A stretch of 64,000 nucleotides of DNA from the NCBI RefSeq assembly GCF_050496765.1, contig NZ_JBNWEO010000007.1:247972-311971 (forward strand), given 5' to 3'. Below the pieces are notes generated by a model. It had not been told where the DNA came from, made no database searches, and worked only from the letters and a program-made list of their open reading frames with translations. The stretch is from JAEVLT01 sp050496765 (GTDB taxonomy: Bacteria; Bacillota; Bacilli; Bacillales; Cytobacillaceae). Positions 33,483-42,527 of the stretch are shown here, one piece after another. Within the stretch, counting starts at the first letter, position 1. Each line of letters starts with the position of its first letter. The translations under genes and the position numbers were made by a program.

Positions 33483-34271
33483 TTATGCACCCCTTGTTTG
33501 CACCGCACCCGCTTTTAAACAGGTTTCCAATATGTTTATATTCGCCTCTTCATTTTTGCGGATCACCTTTTGGAAATCCGGCAGAAACGCCTGCACCGGC
33601 GAAATCTGTTCCTCCCCGCAAACATCCATGCCTTCAACTTGTTTATTTTTCAAAATAAAGGCAAGATCGTGCAGCAACGTTTCACTGTTCATAATCCCCT
33701 GATCCCAGTTGGTCACAGCTTCTGAACGGTTTAAGACATCCTTATCAATACTGATGTATACAGTTTCTGTGTGGATGGCAGATAGAATGGATTTTCGTGA
33801 GTAGTGATGGCTACCATCGAATGGAAAAATGACAACCCGGGAGTCGAAAGCTTGATGTGGCATGGCCGTAGTGGGTCCAATAATGACAACGCGCTGCAAG
33901 AGTGGCAGTTCTCTTAATGCATAAGATACCCAAGTGCCGCAGGAAAGCAAATTCTGTTCTTGCTCCGCGACCGTTCCAAGATCAGGGTGATTGTCGAATA
34001 ATACGAGGGTAAACGGTTTTGTGATTTCTTTTAAAAATAAAAAACTAACATAATGATAGTTTCCGCTGCCGATAAAGGTGATCCCCTTCTCATTTCTTTT
34101 CTGCAATTTTTTTTGCAAAATTTTAAGGGAATCGAGCTCACAATATAGATTTACGTGCTGCAGTTTTTCAAAATCAATTTCTTCATGCGGAAATTTCCTC
34201 AGCCTTTGCTGCTCATAATACGTATCGTCAAAATGAAGAATCGTCATCCCTTTTTTCATCAAACCCATCAT
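33483..34271 (-). CDS. Arginase/ureohydrolase-fold protein with divergent metal site
   Basis: Protein of about 262 residues with the arginase-family order of motifs. The first is FIGSGNYHYVS in place of GGDHS, the second LVLFDNHPDLG (in place of DAHxDxR), the third VYISIDKDVLNRSEAVTNWD (SxDxD present, usual DP lost). The retained Asp and His residues could still bind two metals, but the changes suggest a different substrate from arginine or agmatine. Similar uncharacterised arginase-family proteins occur in firmicutes. AAGGAG precedes several near-adjacent ATG codons; the one at 34271 has the best spacing. Confidence 0.75.
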   Translation of the reverse strand: MMGLMKKGMTILHFDDTYYEQQRLRKFPHEEIDFEKLQHVNLYCELDSLKILQKKLQKRNEKGITFIGSGNYHYVSFLFLKEITKPFTLVLFDNHPDLGTVAEQEQNLLSCGTWVSYALRELPLLQRVVIIGPTTAMPHQAFDSRVVIFPFDGSHHYSRKSILSAIHTETVYISIDKDVLNRSEAVTNWDQGIMNSETLLHDLAFILKNKQVEGMDVCGEEQISPVQAFLPDFQKVIRKNEEANINILETCLKAGAVQTRGA

Positions 34272-34277
34272 CACCAT

Positions 34278-34816
34278 CTCCTTTTCATTTTTATTAAAAA
34301 GATTGATAGATTGATAAGCAAAGAGGATATGTGGAATCTGTATCTACCTATTATAGCACGAACCATCGGCGGAGTTGCGGCCATGAAGTAATCAGGATGC
34401 AAATTTCCCAATAAAAAGTTGACTTCCTTACTGGTTGTGTTGCTCTGAGCCTTTATCCGCGCAAAATTTCAATTTATCCGCATTTCTAATTTATACCATC
34501 CAGATTTTAACCCATTTTTCTATCTCCAGACCTTTTTCCGCGAAAACCCCTCTATCTATTTCTAGAATTTTCCTTTTTTATCCGTGCAAAATTTTTATTT
34601 ATCCGTATTTCCATTTATTCAATAGGGATTTTATAGGCTGGCTGCTCTGTAGGAACAGCACGATTTAGTTGTGACATCTTTTTTACCTCCACAATAGGAT
34701 AAACTAAACCCCAATAGGTTTACAGAATATTCTTAGCAAAAAAAGAGGAGGCACGACTGCCCCCAAAGTGTTTCTCCCGCATTAACGGACAGTGGGAATG
34801 AAGAATCCACCACTGA
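34278..34816. other. Intergenic region with 21-bp phased TTATCCG words
   Basis: No gene is seen. TTATCCG occurs at 34453 and 34474, and again at 34578 and 34599: two pairs each exactly 21 bp apart, with TTTTCCG at 34534 between them. These are the complement of the CGGATAA words at 23.0 kb. The rest is AT-rich with no clear terminator for the downstream glucosidase. Confidence 0.55.
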
Positions 34817-36487
34817 TTATTTCAATAAATATACCCTTGTCTCATACGGTTTCAGCGTGAATTCCTTCCGCAGTTTTTGTTCAGCTACTGGATAGTTAGT
34901 TAATATCCGTTCTGATTTTTCATAGGGAACGCTTGATGGAACTTTAAAGCGTGTAGACTTTTTGCTAAAATTGTTGATCACAATGGCCTTTTTGCTTCCA
35001 TATTGGCGGATATAAACAAACAATCTTGGATGGTTTGGAAGCAGCAATTCATATGTTCCATAGACGAACAGCGGATTTTCTTTCCGCAGCTGGATCATTT
35101 TTTTATAAAAATGGTAGATCGAATCGGAATCCTGCAACTGTTCAGCAACGTTAATTTCCAGATAATTCGGATTTACTTTCAGCCAAGTTTTGTCAGCGGT
35201 AGTGAATCCGCCCATATTTGTTGCATCCCACTGCATGGGTGTTCGGGAATTATCCCGCCCTTTCTCCCAAACGACCTGCATGATTTCTTCATGTGGACGG
35301 CCTTTTGCAGATTCCACCTTGTAAAAGTTAACCATTCCGACATCATTGTAATCTTCAATCGAAGGAAACTGAACATTGGTCATGCCGATTTCCTGTCCCT
35401 GGTAAATAAACGGGGTTCCCTTCATGAAAAAATACATGGCGCCCAGCATTTTGGCACTTTCTTTCCAATATTTCTGATCATCACCCCAACTTGAGACTCT
35501 GCGCGGTTGGTCATGGTTTTCAATGAACAAAGCATTCCAGCCTCTGCCTTCCAAACCGGTCTGCCATTTGCTCAAATTCTTTTTCAAAGCACGGACGTCA
35601 ACCGAACCATCTGCCGCTTTGTCCCACAAATTCAAAAACTCAAATTGGAAAATCATATTAAAATAGCCGTTTTCTTCGCCTACCCAGCGATCGGCATCTT
35701 CAAGCCCCACACCATTTGCTTCCCCAACCGTCATGACGTCATAATTTTTAATCGTTTTCTTCGTAAATTCGTTTAAAAATTCATCAATCCCCTCGACGTT
35801 CATCATTTTCGGGAAGCATGGAACATAGTCCAAGTTTTTAGGGTTCGGCATATCCGGGAAACCCGGTTCTTTTTTAATATGGGAAATGGCATCCACCCGA
35901 AAGCCGTCGATTCCTTTCTCAAGCCACCAGTTTACCATATCGTACAAGGCGTTGCGGACTTCTGGGTTTTCCCAGTTTAAATCCGGTTGCCGCTCGGAGA
36001 AAATATGCATAAAGTACTGGTCGGTTTCTTCATCGTATTTCCAGGCCGACCCGCTAAAAATCGATTCCCAGTTATTTGGCTCCTTTCCATTTTTGCCGTC
36101 CCGCCAAATATACCAATCGCGCTTTGGATTGTCTTTTGAAGAACGCGATTCAATAAACCACGGGTGTTCATCACTCGTATGGTTGATGACCAAATCCAAA
36201 ATCAATCTCATCCCGCGTTGATGGACGCCTTCGAGCAGCTCGTTAAAATCATCCATCGTTCCGAATTCATCCATGATATCCTGATAATCGGAAATATCGT
36301 AGCCATTATCGTCATTCGGCGACTTGTACATCGGCGAAAGCCAAATAACATCAATTCCGAGTTCTTTCAAGTAATCAAGTTTGGACGTGACCCCTTTTAG
36401 ATCACCAATTCCGTCGCCATTGCTATCCATGAAGCTTCGCGGATAAACCTGGTACGCGACGCTTTCTTTCCACCATTTTTTGTTCAT
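34817..36487 (-). CDS. malL: GH13 alpha-glucosidase / oligo-1,6-glucosidase (MalL-type)
   Basis: Cytosolic GH13 enzyme of 556 residues that releases glucose from the non-reducing ends of short alpha-glucosides. It shows the GH13 regions: DLVINHTSDEHPWF (98-111), GFRVDAISHI with nucleophile Asp199, VGEANG with acid/base Glu256, and ENHDQPR with Asp326. The residue after the nucleophile is Ala200, where strict alpha-1,6 enzymes usually have Val, so maltose-type alpha-1,4 activity is plausible (inference). The calcium-like loop DSNGDGIGDLKG is present. Neighbours are a sugar ABC transporter, a YesMN-like two-component system and a thuA remnant, so it likely hydrolyses the imported sugar. Confidence 0.92.
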   Translation of the reverse strand: MNKKWWKESVAYQVYPRSFMDSNGDGIGDLKGVTSKLDYLKELGIDVIWLSPMYKSPNDDNGYDISDYQDIMDEFGTMDDFNELLEGVHQRGMRLILDLVINHTSDEHPWFIESRSSKDNPKRDWYIWRDGKNGKEPNNWESIFSGSAWKYDEETDQYFMHIFSERQPDLNWENPEVRNALYDMVNWWLEKGIDGFRVDAISHIKKEPGFPDMPNPKNLDYVPCFPKMMNVEGIDEFLNEFTKKTIKNYDVMTVGEANGVGLEDADRWVGEENGYFNMIFQFEFLNLWDKAADGSVDVRALKKNLSKWQTGLEGRGWNALFIENHDQPRRVSSWGDDQKYWKESAKMLGAMYFFMKGTPFIYQGQEIGMTNVQFPSIEDYNDVGMVNFYKVESAKGRPHEEIMQVVWEKGRDNSRTPMQWDATNMGGFTTADKTWLKVNPNYLEINVAEQLQDSDSIYHFYKKMIQLRKENPLFVYGTYELLLPNHPRLFVYIRQYGSKKAIVINNFSKKSTRFKVPSSVPYEKSERILTNYPVAEQKLRKEFTLKPYETRVYLLK

Positions 36488-36570
36488 TTGAACACCTCTT
36501 TTTAAAAATCGCTTGTGGTTCTCTATTCATTCTACAAATTCGCTGACTAAATATGCAGCGTTTGCCACGA

Positions 36571-36735
36571 ATCCCGCCAGTTCCGCTTCGATTCGACAAC
36601 TTTTTCCAGCTGACTCCACCGGTTCCCGAACGAATTCCGCAACTTTTTCCGCTGATTCCACCGGTTCCCGAACTTTTTCCGTCCGATTCCGCCAGATGCG
36701 GCGCCGATTCCGCGACTTTCACAATTTATTCCGCC
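36571..36735. repeat. TTCCG-rich phased repeats upstream of malL
   Basis: TTCCG or TTCCCG words occur at about 36623, 36635, 36647, 36665, 36677, 36687, 36708 and 36729; several successive intervals are 21 bp. A longer unit (CAACTTTTTCC ... CACCGGTTCCCGAAC) appears twice, 43 bp apart. Confidence 0.6.
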
Positions 36736-36837
36736 ACTGTCACAGTTTGTTCGCCCTTTCAATCTGGAAAACAATGAAACTTACACCCACCACATTTCTG
36801 AAACCGGTTCCTCAATGAGCACCGATTTCAGGTGGTC

Positions 36838-36985
36838 TGTTAAGCCATGTTCCGGCTCATCCAAAGTAGCTGTTCTTGCTGCAAATCCTTCCTCCTGCAA
36901 AAATTCAGCAATCGTCCTATGGATACCCGAACCACTGGATTTTTTTGTTCAGCGCGGCAACTAATTACTCCTTTTACTGCCACAC
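36838..36985 (-). pseudogene. thuA remnant (trehalose utilization protein, N-terminal piece)
   Basis: Read on the minus strand, AEQKNPVVR is followed in another frame by GIHRTIAEFLQEEGF, then ARTATLDEPEHGLTD. These match the conserved N-terminus of ThuA-family proteins (glutamine-amidotransferase-like, linked to disaccharide utilisation). Similarity stops after HGLTD, near 36838, and no further ThuA sequence follows, so only about 50 residues survive with at least one frameshift. It suggests that a thuA gene once belonged to the adjacent alpha-glucoside cluster. Confidence 0.65.
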
Positions 36986-37201
36986 CTTTTATTTTAGAGA
37001 ATGAAAAAATTAATGAAACGGCTTACATTGACACAGATGGTGGAAAATATTGAACTGGAAGGGTGAGAAAATGGATGGAGCCGTTTCCACATACAAGCCA
37101 AATCTCATGGGAAAATGACAAAAAAGATCCAAGCTCAGAAAATCGGGAGAGCAATAACCGAGATCTCTCTTCGTCCCGATAAACGGAAGGGCTGCTCCCC
37201 T

Positions 37202-37768
37202 TTACTGCAATGAATGCTTGTCCCGGTATTCATTTGGGGTGATGCCGACAAGCTTCTTGAACACTTTGCGAAAATATTTATCATCCTGGTAGCCGATCAT
37301 CCCAGCGATTTCATAGATTTTTAACTGACTGTTTTTTAACAGTGATTTCGCCTTTTCCATGCGGATGTTCAAGAGATAATCCGAAATATTCACATGAAAT
37401 TCCTGCTTGAATTTTCGCGAAATGTATTCCCTGCTAATGTAAAAGTGGTCGGAAAGTTCTTGCAATTTAACGTCACGATCATAATTGGCTTGCAAATACT
37501 TTTCAATTTCATCAATGACATTGTTCGTTTTTTGTGCCGCTATCCGTTTTACTTTTTTCAAAAAAACAGCAATCTCCCGTAATTTTCGTTGCTTGAAATT
37601 CTCTAACTGAAAAGTGCCATTTTTGTCAAAAAACAAATCCACCCGTTTTTCGTACTGGTCAGCTATTCTTATCGGAATCTGATATTTTTTGTACCATCTA
37701 TTGCTAATGAGCAAATATTCATTTTCAAAATGGAGCAGTTGTTCATAGGATAAAGTCTGAAATATAAC
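37202..37768 (-). pseudogene. YesN-like response regulator, C-terminal (AraC HTH) fragment
   Basis: The 3' half of a response-regulator gene split by an IS110 element. The open frame reads VIFQTLSYEQLLHFENEYL at the break, then continues to a C-terminal AraC-type DNA-binding domain with both HTH motifs (LQELSDHFYISREYISRKF; KIYEIAGMIGYQDDKYFRKVF, ending PNEYR). An ATG at 37714 lies inside the fragment, so a 170-residue stand-alone DNA-binding domain might be made if it is transcribed and translated. The partner fragment is at 39400-40439. Confidence 0.85.
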
Positions 37769-37852
37769 TCACGGTTACCCAATAAGAAAATGGGCATGAC
37801 AAATAAGCCATCAATCGATGACTGAATTGGAAATATTTGTATTACTAACTTA

Positions 37853-39103
37853 TCAAGTAGTTACAGCTGTCATCACTCGAAAACCTTGACTTTTAGCTAA
37901 TAAAATCGCTTGTTCAACCGTGATCTCACGGTTTACTGGAAGAACATCGGCTTTTTTATATAATTCCGGATTATACGGTTCTTTCTTTTTAAGAATGTTG
38001 TAAATAGCGGTTAAAAGCATTCGGGCAATTGCAATAATAGCTCGCTTGTGACCACGGCGTTTTTTGAGCCTTAAATAGCGGTTTCGAATTTCGGGATGCT
38101 TTTCACTTTTCACTACAGCAGTAGCACATTGTACCAATAGTGGCTTAATATAGCAGCCGGCTCTCGAAATTCTTACTGACTTTTTCTTGCCGGCACTCTC
38201 ATTATTTGTGGGTGTTAGTCCTGCCCAGGAACATAAATGCTTAGCTGTTGGGAACACGTCCATATTAACACCTATTTCTGAAACCACGGCAATGGCGGAA
38301 AAGATGTTTTTAAAGGATGGAACAGTTAAGATCAAGTTGATTTCTTCTGTGTAGGGCGCGGCAAGAGAAAGAATTATTCTTTCCAGGTCTTCCTTACGGG
38401 ACTCTAAATCTTCATAGTGCTGTTTAATGACCTTTAATTTTTCAGCCTGTTCCGGTGTAATAAATCCGTCAATGGCGAGTTCCAATTCAGGAAGTTTATC
38501 CTTCATGGAGCCGTGGATTAAAGGTTCTATGTCAAAAGAGGTATCTAACGGATTTTCAAGTAGCTTGTCAATGATGTTCATAGAACTTTTACCGAAGGTA
38601 TCTGAAACAACATTTCCAAGCTGAATGTTAGACACGGTTAAACAGTTTTGTAGACGGTTCTTTTCACTTGACATAAAGTTAGTCAGTTTAAAACGATAAC
38701 GCATAAGGTCACGGAGTTGTCTGATCGCTAGCGGTGGCATAAAGCTTCCAGCGACCAAGTCATGCTTAAATAAATCGGCGATCCATTTAGCATCTTTCTT
38801 GTCGGTCTTTTTGCCTCGGATAGCTTTGACATATTTAGGATGGGCTAGAGTGATGTTACAGGAATCTTCAAGTACATTAAACACAGGAATCCAGTATTTC
38901 CCGGTAGATTCCATACAAACATCCTTACAGTTATTTTCACAAAGCCATTGTGACAGCTCTTTCAATCCTTTGGTATAGGTTGAAAAGCGATGGCGTTTGT
39001 AAGTGGTGACCCCTTTGCCATTGGTAGAAGCAATACAGGCAACAACAAAGGTTTTGTGGACATCGATTCCACAACAAATTGGGTAAACAATTTTTAAAGC
39101 CAT
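37853..39103 (-). CDS. IS110-family DEDD transposase
   Basis: Recombinase of 416 residues. The RuvC-like DEDD domain shows GIDVHK (Asp14), the MESTGKYW Glu, and KTDKKDAKWIADL with two Asp. The C-terminal Tnp20 domain shows SWAGLTPTNNESAGKKKS, with the serine now known to act in IS110 recombination, and ISRAGCYIKPLLVQ. The protein looks full length. ATG 39103 follows AAAGGAG; an upstream in-frame extension is not needed. IS110 enzymes are guided to target by a bridge RNA from the element's own non-coding end. Confidence 0.92.
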   Translation of the reverse strand: MALKIVYPICCGIDVHKTFVVACIASTNGKGVTTYKRHRFSTYTKGLKELSQWLCENNCKDVCMESTGKYWIPVFNVLEDSCNITLAHPKYVKAIRGKKTDKKDAKWIADLFKHDLVAGSFMPPLAIRQLRDLMRYRFKLTNFMSSEKNRLQNCLTVSNIQLGNVVSDTFGKSSMNIIDKLLENPLDTSFDIEPLIHGSMKDKLPELELAIDGFITPEQAEKLKVIKQHYEDLESRKEDLERIILSLAAPYTEEINLILTVPSFKNIFSAIAVVSEIGVNMDVFPTAKHLCSWAGLTPTNNESAGKKKSVRISRAGCYIKPLLVQCATAVVKSEKHPEIRNRYLRLKKRRGHKRAIIAIARMLLTAIYNILKKKEPYNPELYKKADVLPVNREITVEQAILLAKSQGFRVMTAVTT

Positions 39104-39398
39104 AGGGAGAACTCCTTTCACAAATTATAGGGATAGACAACATTGACTGATTGTCCAGCTATAAACGAGTAATGTTTATACAAAGATAAGTCTGCGTGCT
39201 CGAAGACACACTTATTTGTGCTTGGAAAGACAATCTACACATATAATAATGCGGTCACTCCACAACTGGAGCAGCCCACTCACCTCCACGTGATTTGTAG
39301 TTAATTGTTATCCCTATGGCAATAGATTAATAAAATAACGCTCAAGGCACAAAACATATTTCATTACGTTTTGTGCCTCGAGCGAAGCGAGAGGAATG
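39104..39398 (-). ncRNA. Candidate IS110 bridge RNA region (5' non-coding end)
   Basis: This 5' region of the IS110 element is free of genes and structured. A strong hairpin at 39341-39381 has GCTC.AGGCACAAAAC pairing with GTTTTGTGCCT.GAGC. Further downstream a GC-rich segment (GTGGGCTGCTCCAG) and other stems precede the transposase. Its position and length fit the bridge RNA of IS110-group elements; this is inference from position and fold only. Confidence 0.4.
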
Positions 39399-39399
39399 G

Positions 39400-40439
39400 G
39401 TATAATAATGGTTTTCCGTATACTCTGCTACAATTTGCCGGGTCAACTCTTCGAATGCGCGCAGCTCCCCTGTCTGGACAGCCAGTTCAATATTGGAAGA
39501 ATACGCCATCAAACTTTTTAGCGGCGGTTCCGGGGTGCTTTCCTGAAGATACACCCTGACATTCTTTTCTTCAAGGACATTTTGGTGAACCAGCAGCTGT
39601 TTCGCATGGAGATACGACTCTTGCAATTTCGCACTTGATTGAACAGGTTTTCCAAGAGCAATCGAACAAGAGACATTTAATGCTTTTTTGATCGTCTCGT
39701 AAATCATCACAAGCTGTTCCGCCACTTTATCCAATTGATCCCAAAAAATGATGACGATTTCACCTTTGTTTGATAAATAACGGAACCCGATTCCGCATTG
39801 CTTCTGCATTAATATCTCATTAATAACATTTAAAATGGTAAAATAGGCTAAATCCCGATCTCCATGAAACGATTCGATCGTTTTCCCGTTTACCCTAACA
39901 AGGCCAATATTGTAATGTCCCGACAGATGAAAACCAAACATTTCATACAAATCTTCCGTCGCAATGTCGCTGTTCATCAGTTGGGTAAGCTTCCGGTCGC
40001 GGTAGACCGGTTTCATTTCATTTATTAATTGATGGCTGCTCATATGTGTCTGCCGCTGTGCCTCTTCTTTTTTCCATTCGTTGACCACTTTCTCTAGCGT
40101 TTCATTCAAAATCTCCGGATCGATCGGTTTTAATAAATAATCGAAACTGCCAAAGTGGATGGCTTTGCGCATAAAATGATAGTCATCATAACCGGTGACA
40201 ACGATCGTCTTGCTTGTAGGGGCATTTTCTTTCATCCACTCCAACAATCGGGTACCATCCATTCGCGGCATTTTCATATCTGTAAAAATAATTTCTGGCC
40301 GAAACTCCTCGATTAGACGAACCGCCTCTTCGCCATTTCCCGCTTCAAGGATGTCATCAACCCCGTTCTGCTCCCAAGCTCCCAGCAATTTCATTCCTTC
40401 ACGAACATGTTTTTCATCATCGACTAGTAACACTTTCAC
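39400..40439 (-). pseudogene. YesN-like response regulator, N-terminal (receiver) fragment
   Basis: The 5' part of the interrupted regulator. It has a complete receiver domain: acidic pair LLVDDEKH, phosphoacceptor Asp in IIFTDMKMPRMDG (about 54), switch Thr in IVVTGYDD and Lys in DYLLKPIDP. A YesN-type linker follows and the native frame ends near AEYTENHYY. A further 19 codons are read into the IS110 end before a stop. Without the AraC domain it cannot activate transcription. Its start overlaps the upstream kinase gene end by 4 nt. Confidence 0.88.
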
Positions 40440-42253
40440 TCTGGTTTCACCCCTTTTGGCATTTCCTTTGGAACGACGATGGTTACAGAAAACCCGCCTT
40501 CCTCTCTGGCAGCCACTGTCAATTTTGCTTGATTGCGATAATAAATCTGCAGGCGGTCGTAAATATTTTTTAATCCGATTGCCTCCCGGTTGCTGGCAGT
40601 CTCAGGTTTGTCAAACATTAAATGTTCCTTTAATAAGTTCAGCTGCTCTTCACCGGCTCCTTTCCCATTATCCAAGACAGTGATCTGAACGTTTTCGCCT
40701 TGCAACATGGCCGTTATTTGAATGAACGCTTGTTCCAGCAATTGATCAAAACCGTGTTTAAAGCAATTTTCCACAATCGGCTGCAAAATCATTTTCGGCA
40801 CAAAGATGGTTTCTGCTTCTTTTTGTACATTCACTTCAAATTCCAGCTGCTCCTCGAACCGCTGTTTTTGCAAAAGCAGATACGCTTTTACATGTTCCAC
40901 TTCCGCACTCAATTTCACAATATCTTCCTTCATATTCATACTATAACGCATCATAGACGATAATTTTGTCAGCAAGGAGTACACTTGCACCGCATTTGAC
41001 TTAAGCGCAAGCGTTCCAATGGATTGAAATGCATTATATAAAAAATGCGGGTTAATTTGCGAGCGCAGCACCCGCAGCTGGGAAGCTTTATTTTCTATCT
41101 CGAGCTTATATTCTCGTAAAATCAGTTCATTGATTTTTGCAATCATCAACTTAAAATGCCTTCCGAGCATGCCGATTTCATCATTTCCGAGAGAATCAAA
41201 ATCCGCTTCAAATTTGCCCTTTTCCACCTTTTTCATATTGTCAATCAACACTTTGATTGGCGCCGTAAGCTTAAAAGAAACACTCATCGTTGCCACCAAC
41301 ACAATGACCATGGTAATGATTCCAATTAAAATATTCATCAAAGCCGTTTCTCTGGCGCTTTCGTAAAGAACATCATACGGAATTCTTTTGACAATGTACC
41401 AGCCATTATACGGAGCGGGAAATGGATCATACACGATCACACCGGAAAAATTTGGATCTCTCCATTCAAGGCTTTTTCCTTCCTTCGGTGCGACTTTTAC
41501 CTTTTCAAACCATTTTTCATGGTTTGCTTGTCCGATTTCCTTATCATTCGAAGAGTAAATCACAACTCCATTTTGATCCATAATATACAAGTCTTCTACG
41601 TTTTTCGTATACAATCTTTCGGTAATCGCTCGAATTTTTGAAAGATTGATATCGATCGATAGAAAGCCCAATAAAGTCTTGGCGGGAACATCTCTTAAAA
41701 TCGTGTGAAAACTTAAAACGTATTTCTTTTGAGAATCAGGAATGACAGACATTTGATTATAACTATAGATTTTATGCGGCGGTTCGATGATTGAAAACTG
41801 ATTCGATTGCTTCAATCGAGCATAGTAAGGATGGGAAAAAACATTCTCATACTTTCCTCTGCCGCTAATCCTTGAGTGATAGTTGGTGTAAGAATCTCTT
41901 CCCTTGTCAATATATAAATGCATTTGCTCAATTTCAGGACGTGAATTAAATAAATAGGCCAATGCCCGGCGAACCTCTTCCTGATTATTCGCAATATCCT
42001 GTGAAATTCCATCCCTCATCACATTCATAAACGGAGTATATCGGTACAGAACAGTCGACATTTGGGCGACATCCTGCAAATAGACACTCAGTTCCGCCTC
42101 CCCTTTTTGAATTAACTCATGGTTCGTCGACACAAACCGATTATTCAGCGATTTGGTTGTTTGATAATAAGACAAGGCAATGGATGTCCCGAACGGAAGG
42201 ACAGTTGCCAGCATTAAAAAGATAATTAATTTTTTGCGGATGCCCCACTTCAT
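40436..42253 (-). CDS. YesM-like sensor histidine kinase
   Basis: Membrane kinase of 605 residues. Two membrane segments (about 9-29 and 300-320) flank a large extracytoplasmic Cache-like domain. HAMP follows (LTAPIKVLIDNMKKVEKGKF). The His_kinase domain has the phosphoacceptor in RSQINPHFLYNAFQSIG, and an HATPase domain with QPIVENCFKHGF and VLDNGKGAG. This architecture is typical of YesM-type kinases paired with AraC-type YesN regulators that control sugar ABC transporters. Its own regulator gene is disrupted by IS110, so the kinase probably lacks its output partner. It is divergent from the sugar transporter operon 274 bp away. Confidence 0.92.
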   Translation of the reverse strand: MKWGIRKKLIIFLMLATVLPFGTSIALSYYQTTKSLNNRFVSTNHELIQKGEAELSVYLQDVAQMSTVLYRYTPFMNVMRDGISQDIANNQEEVRRALAYLFNSRPEIEQMHLYIDKGRDSYTNYHSRISGRGKYENVFSHPYYARLKQSNQFSIIEPPHKIYSYNQMSVIPDSQKKYVLSFHTILRDVPAKTLLGFLSIDINLSKIRAITERLYTKNVEDLYIMDQNGVVIYSSNDKEIGQANHEKWFEKVKVAPKEGKSLEWRDPNFSGVIVYDPFPAPYNGWYIVKRIPYDVLYESARETALMNILIGIITMVIVLVATMSVSFKLTAPIKVLIDNMKKVEKGKFEADFDSLGNDEIGMLGRHFKLMIAKINELILREYKLEIENKASQLRVLRSQINPHFLYNAFQSIGTLALKSNAVQVYSLLTKLSSMMRYSMNMKEDIVKLSAEVEHVKAYLLLQKQRFEEQLEFEVNVQKEAETIFVPKMILQPIVENCFKHGFDQLLEQAFIQITAMLQGENVQITVLDNGKGAGEEQLNLLKEHLMFDKPETASNREAIGLKNIYDRLQIYYRNQAKLTVAAREEGGFSVTIVVPKEMPKGVKPE

Positions 42254-42527
42254 GTCCTTCGGTTCATTTAATCAGCAAACGAACCTTCCTCCTTGTTTTT
42301 CCGTACCTTTAAGCGGATTTTCTTCATTGTAGCATATGTGGATTCCTTCTTTCACTACCAATGGGCCACGGAGAATTTGGTGCAAAAAAATGGCGGGTCC
42401 GTACGAAACTCGGGTCAATTTGGATGACTGTCATATAACACTTCAATATTTTCCACCCTATTGGTCAATGTAAGCCGTTTCATAAACTGGCTGAATCATT
42501 AAAATGAAGGTATAGGAGGTGCAGTCA

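Larger units (their letters stand above)
37770..39398 (-). mobile_element. IS110-family insertion sequence
   Basis: Element of about 1.6 kb inserted in the response-regulator gene; boundaries are deduced from where the regulator reading frames stop and resume and are approximate. It encodes a DEDD transposase and has about 280-300 nt of non-coding DNA upstream of it, rich in hairpins, as IS110-group elements have. No terminal inverted repeats are evident, as expected. ATGGG occurs near both junctions (37790-37794 and 39396-39400). Confidence 0.85.

Noticed and set aside
33226..33702. Plus-strand open frame across the hydrolase and arginase-like genes
   Set aside because: It is antisense to two well-supported genes and has no family character.
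36423..36813. Gly/Ser-rich or Pro-rich repeated frames upstream of malL
   Set aside because: They come from the TTCCG-type phased repeats, lack ribosome binding sites and overlap on both strands.
37770..37800. Exact IS110 boundary and target duplication from the ATGGG match
   Set aside because: Joining the regulator halves at ATGGG leaves in-frame stops, so the exact junction cannot be fixed from this sequence.
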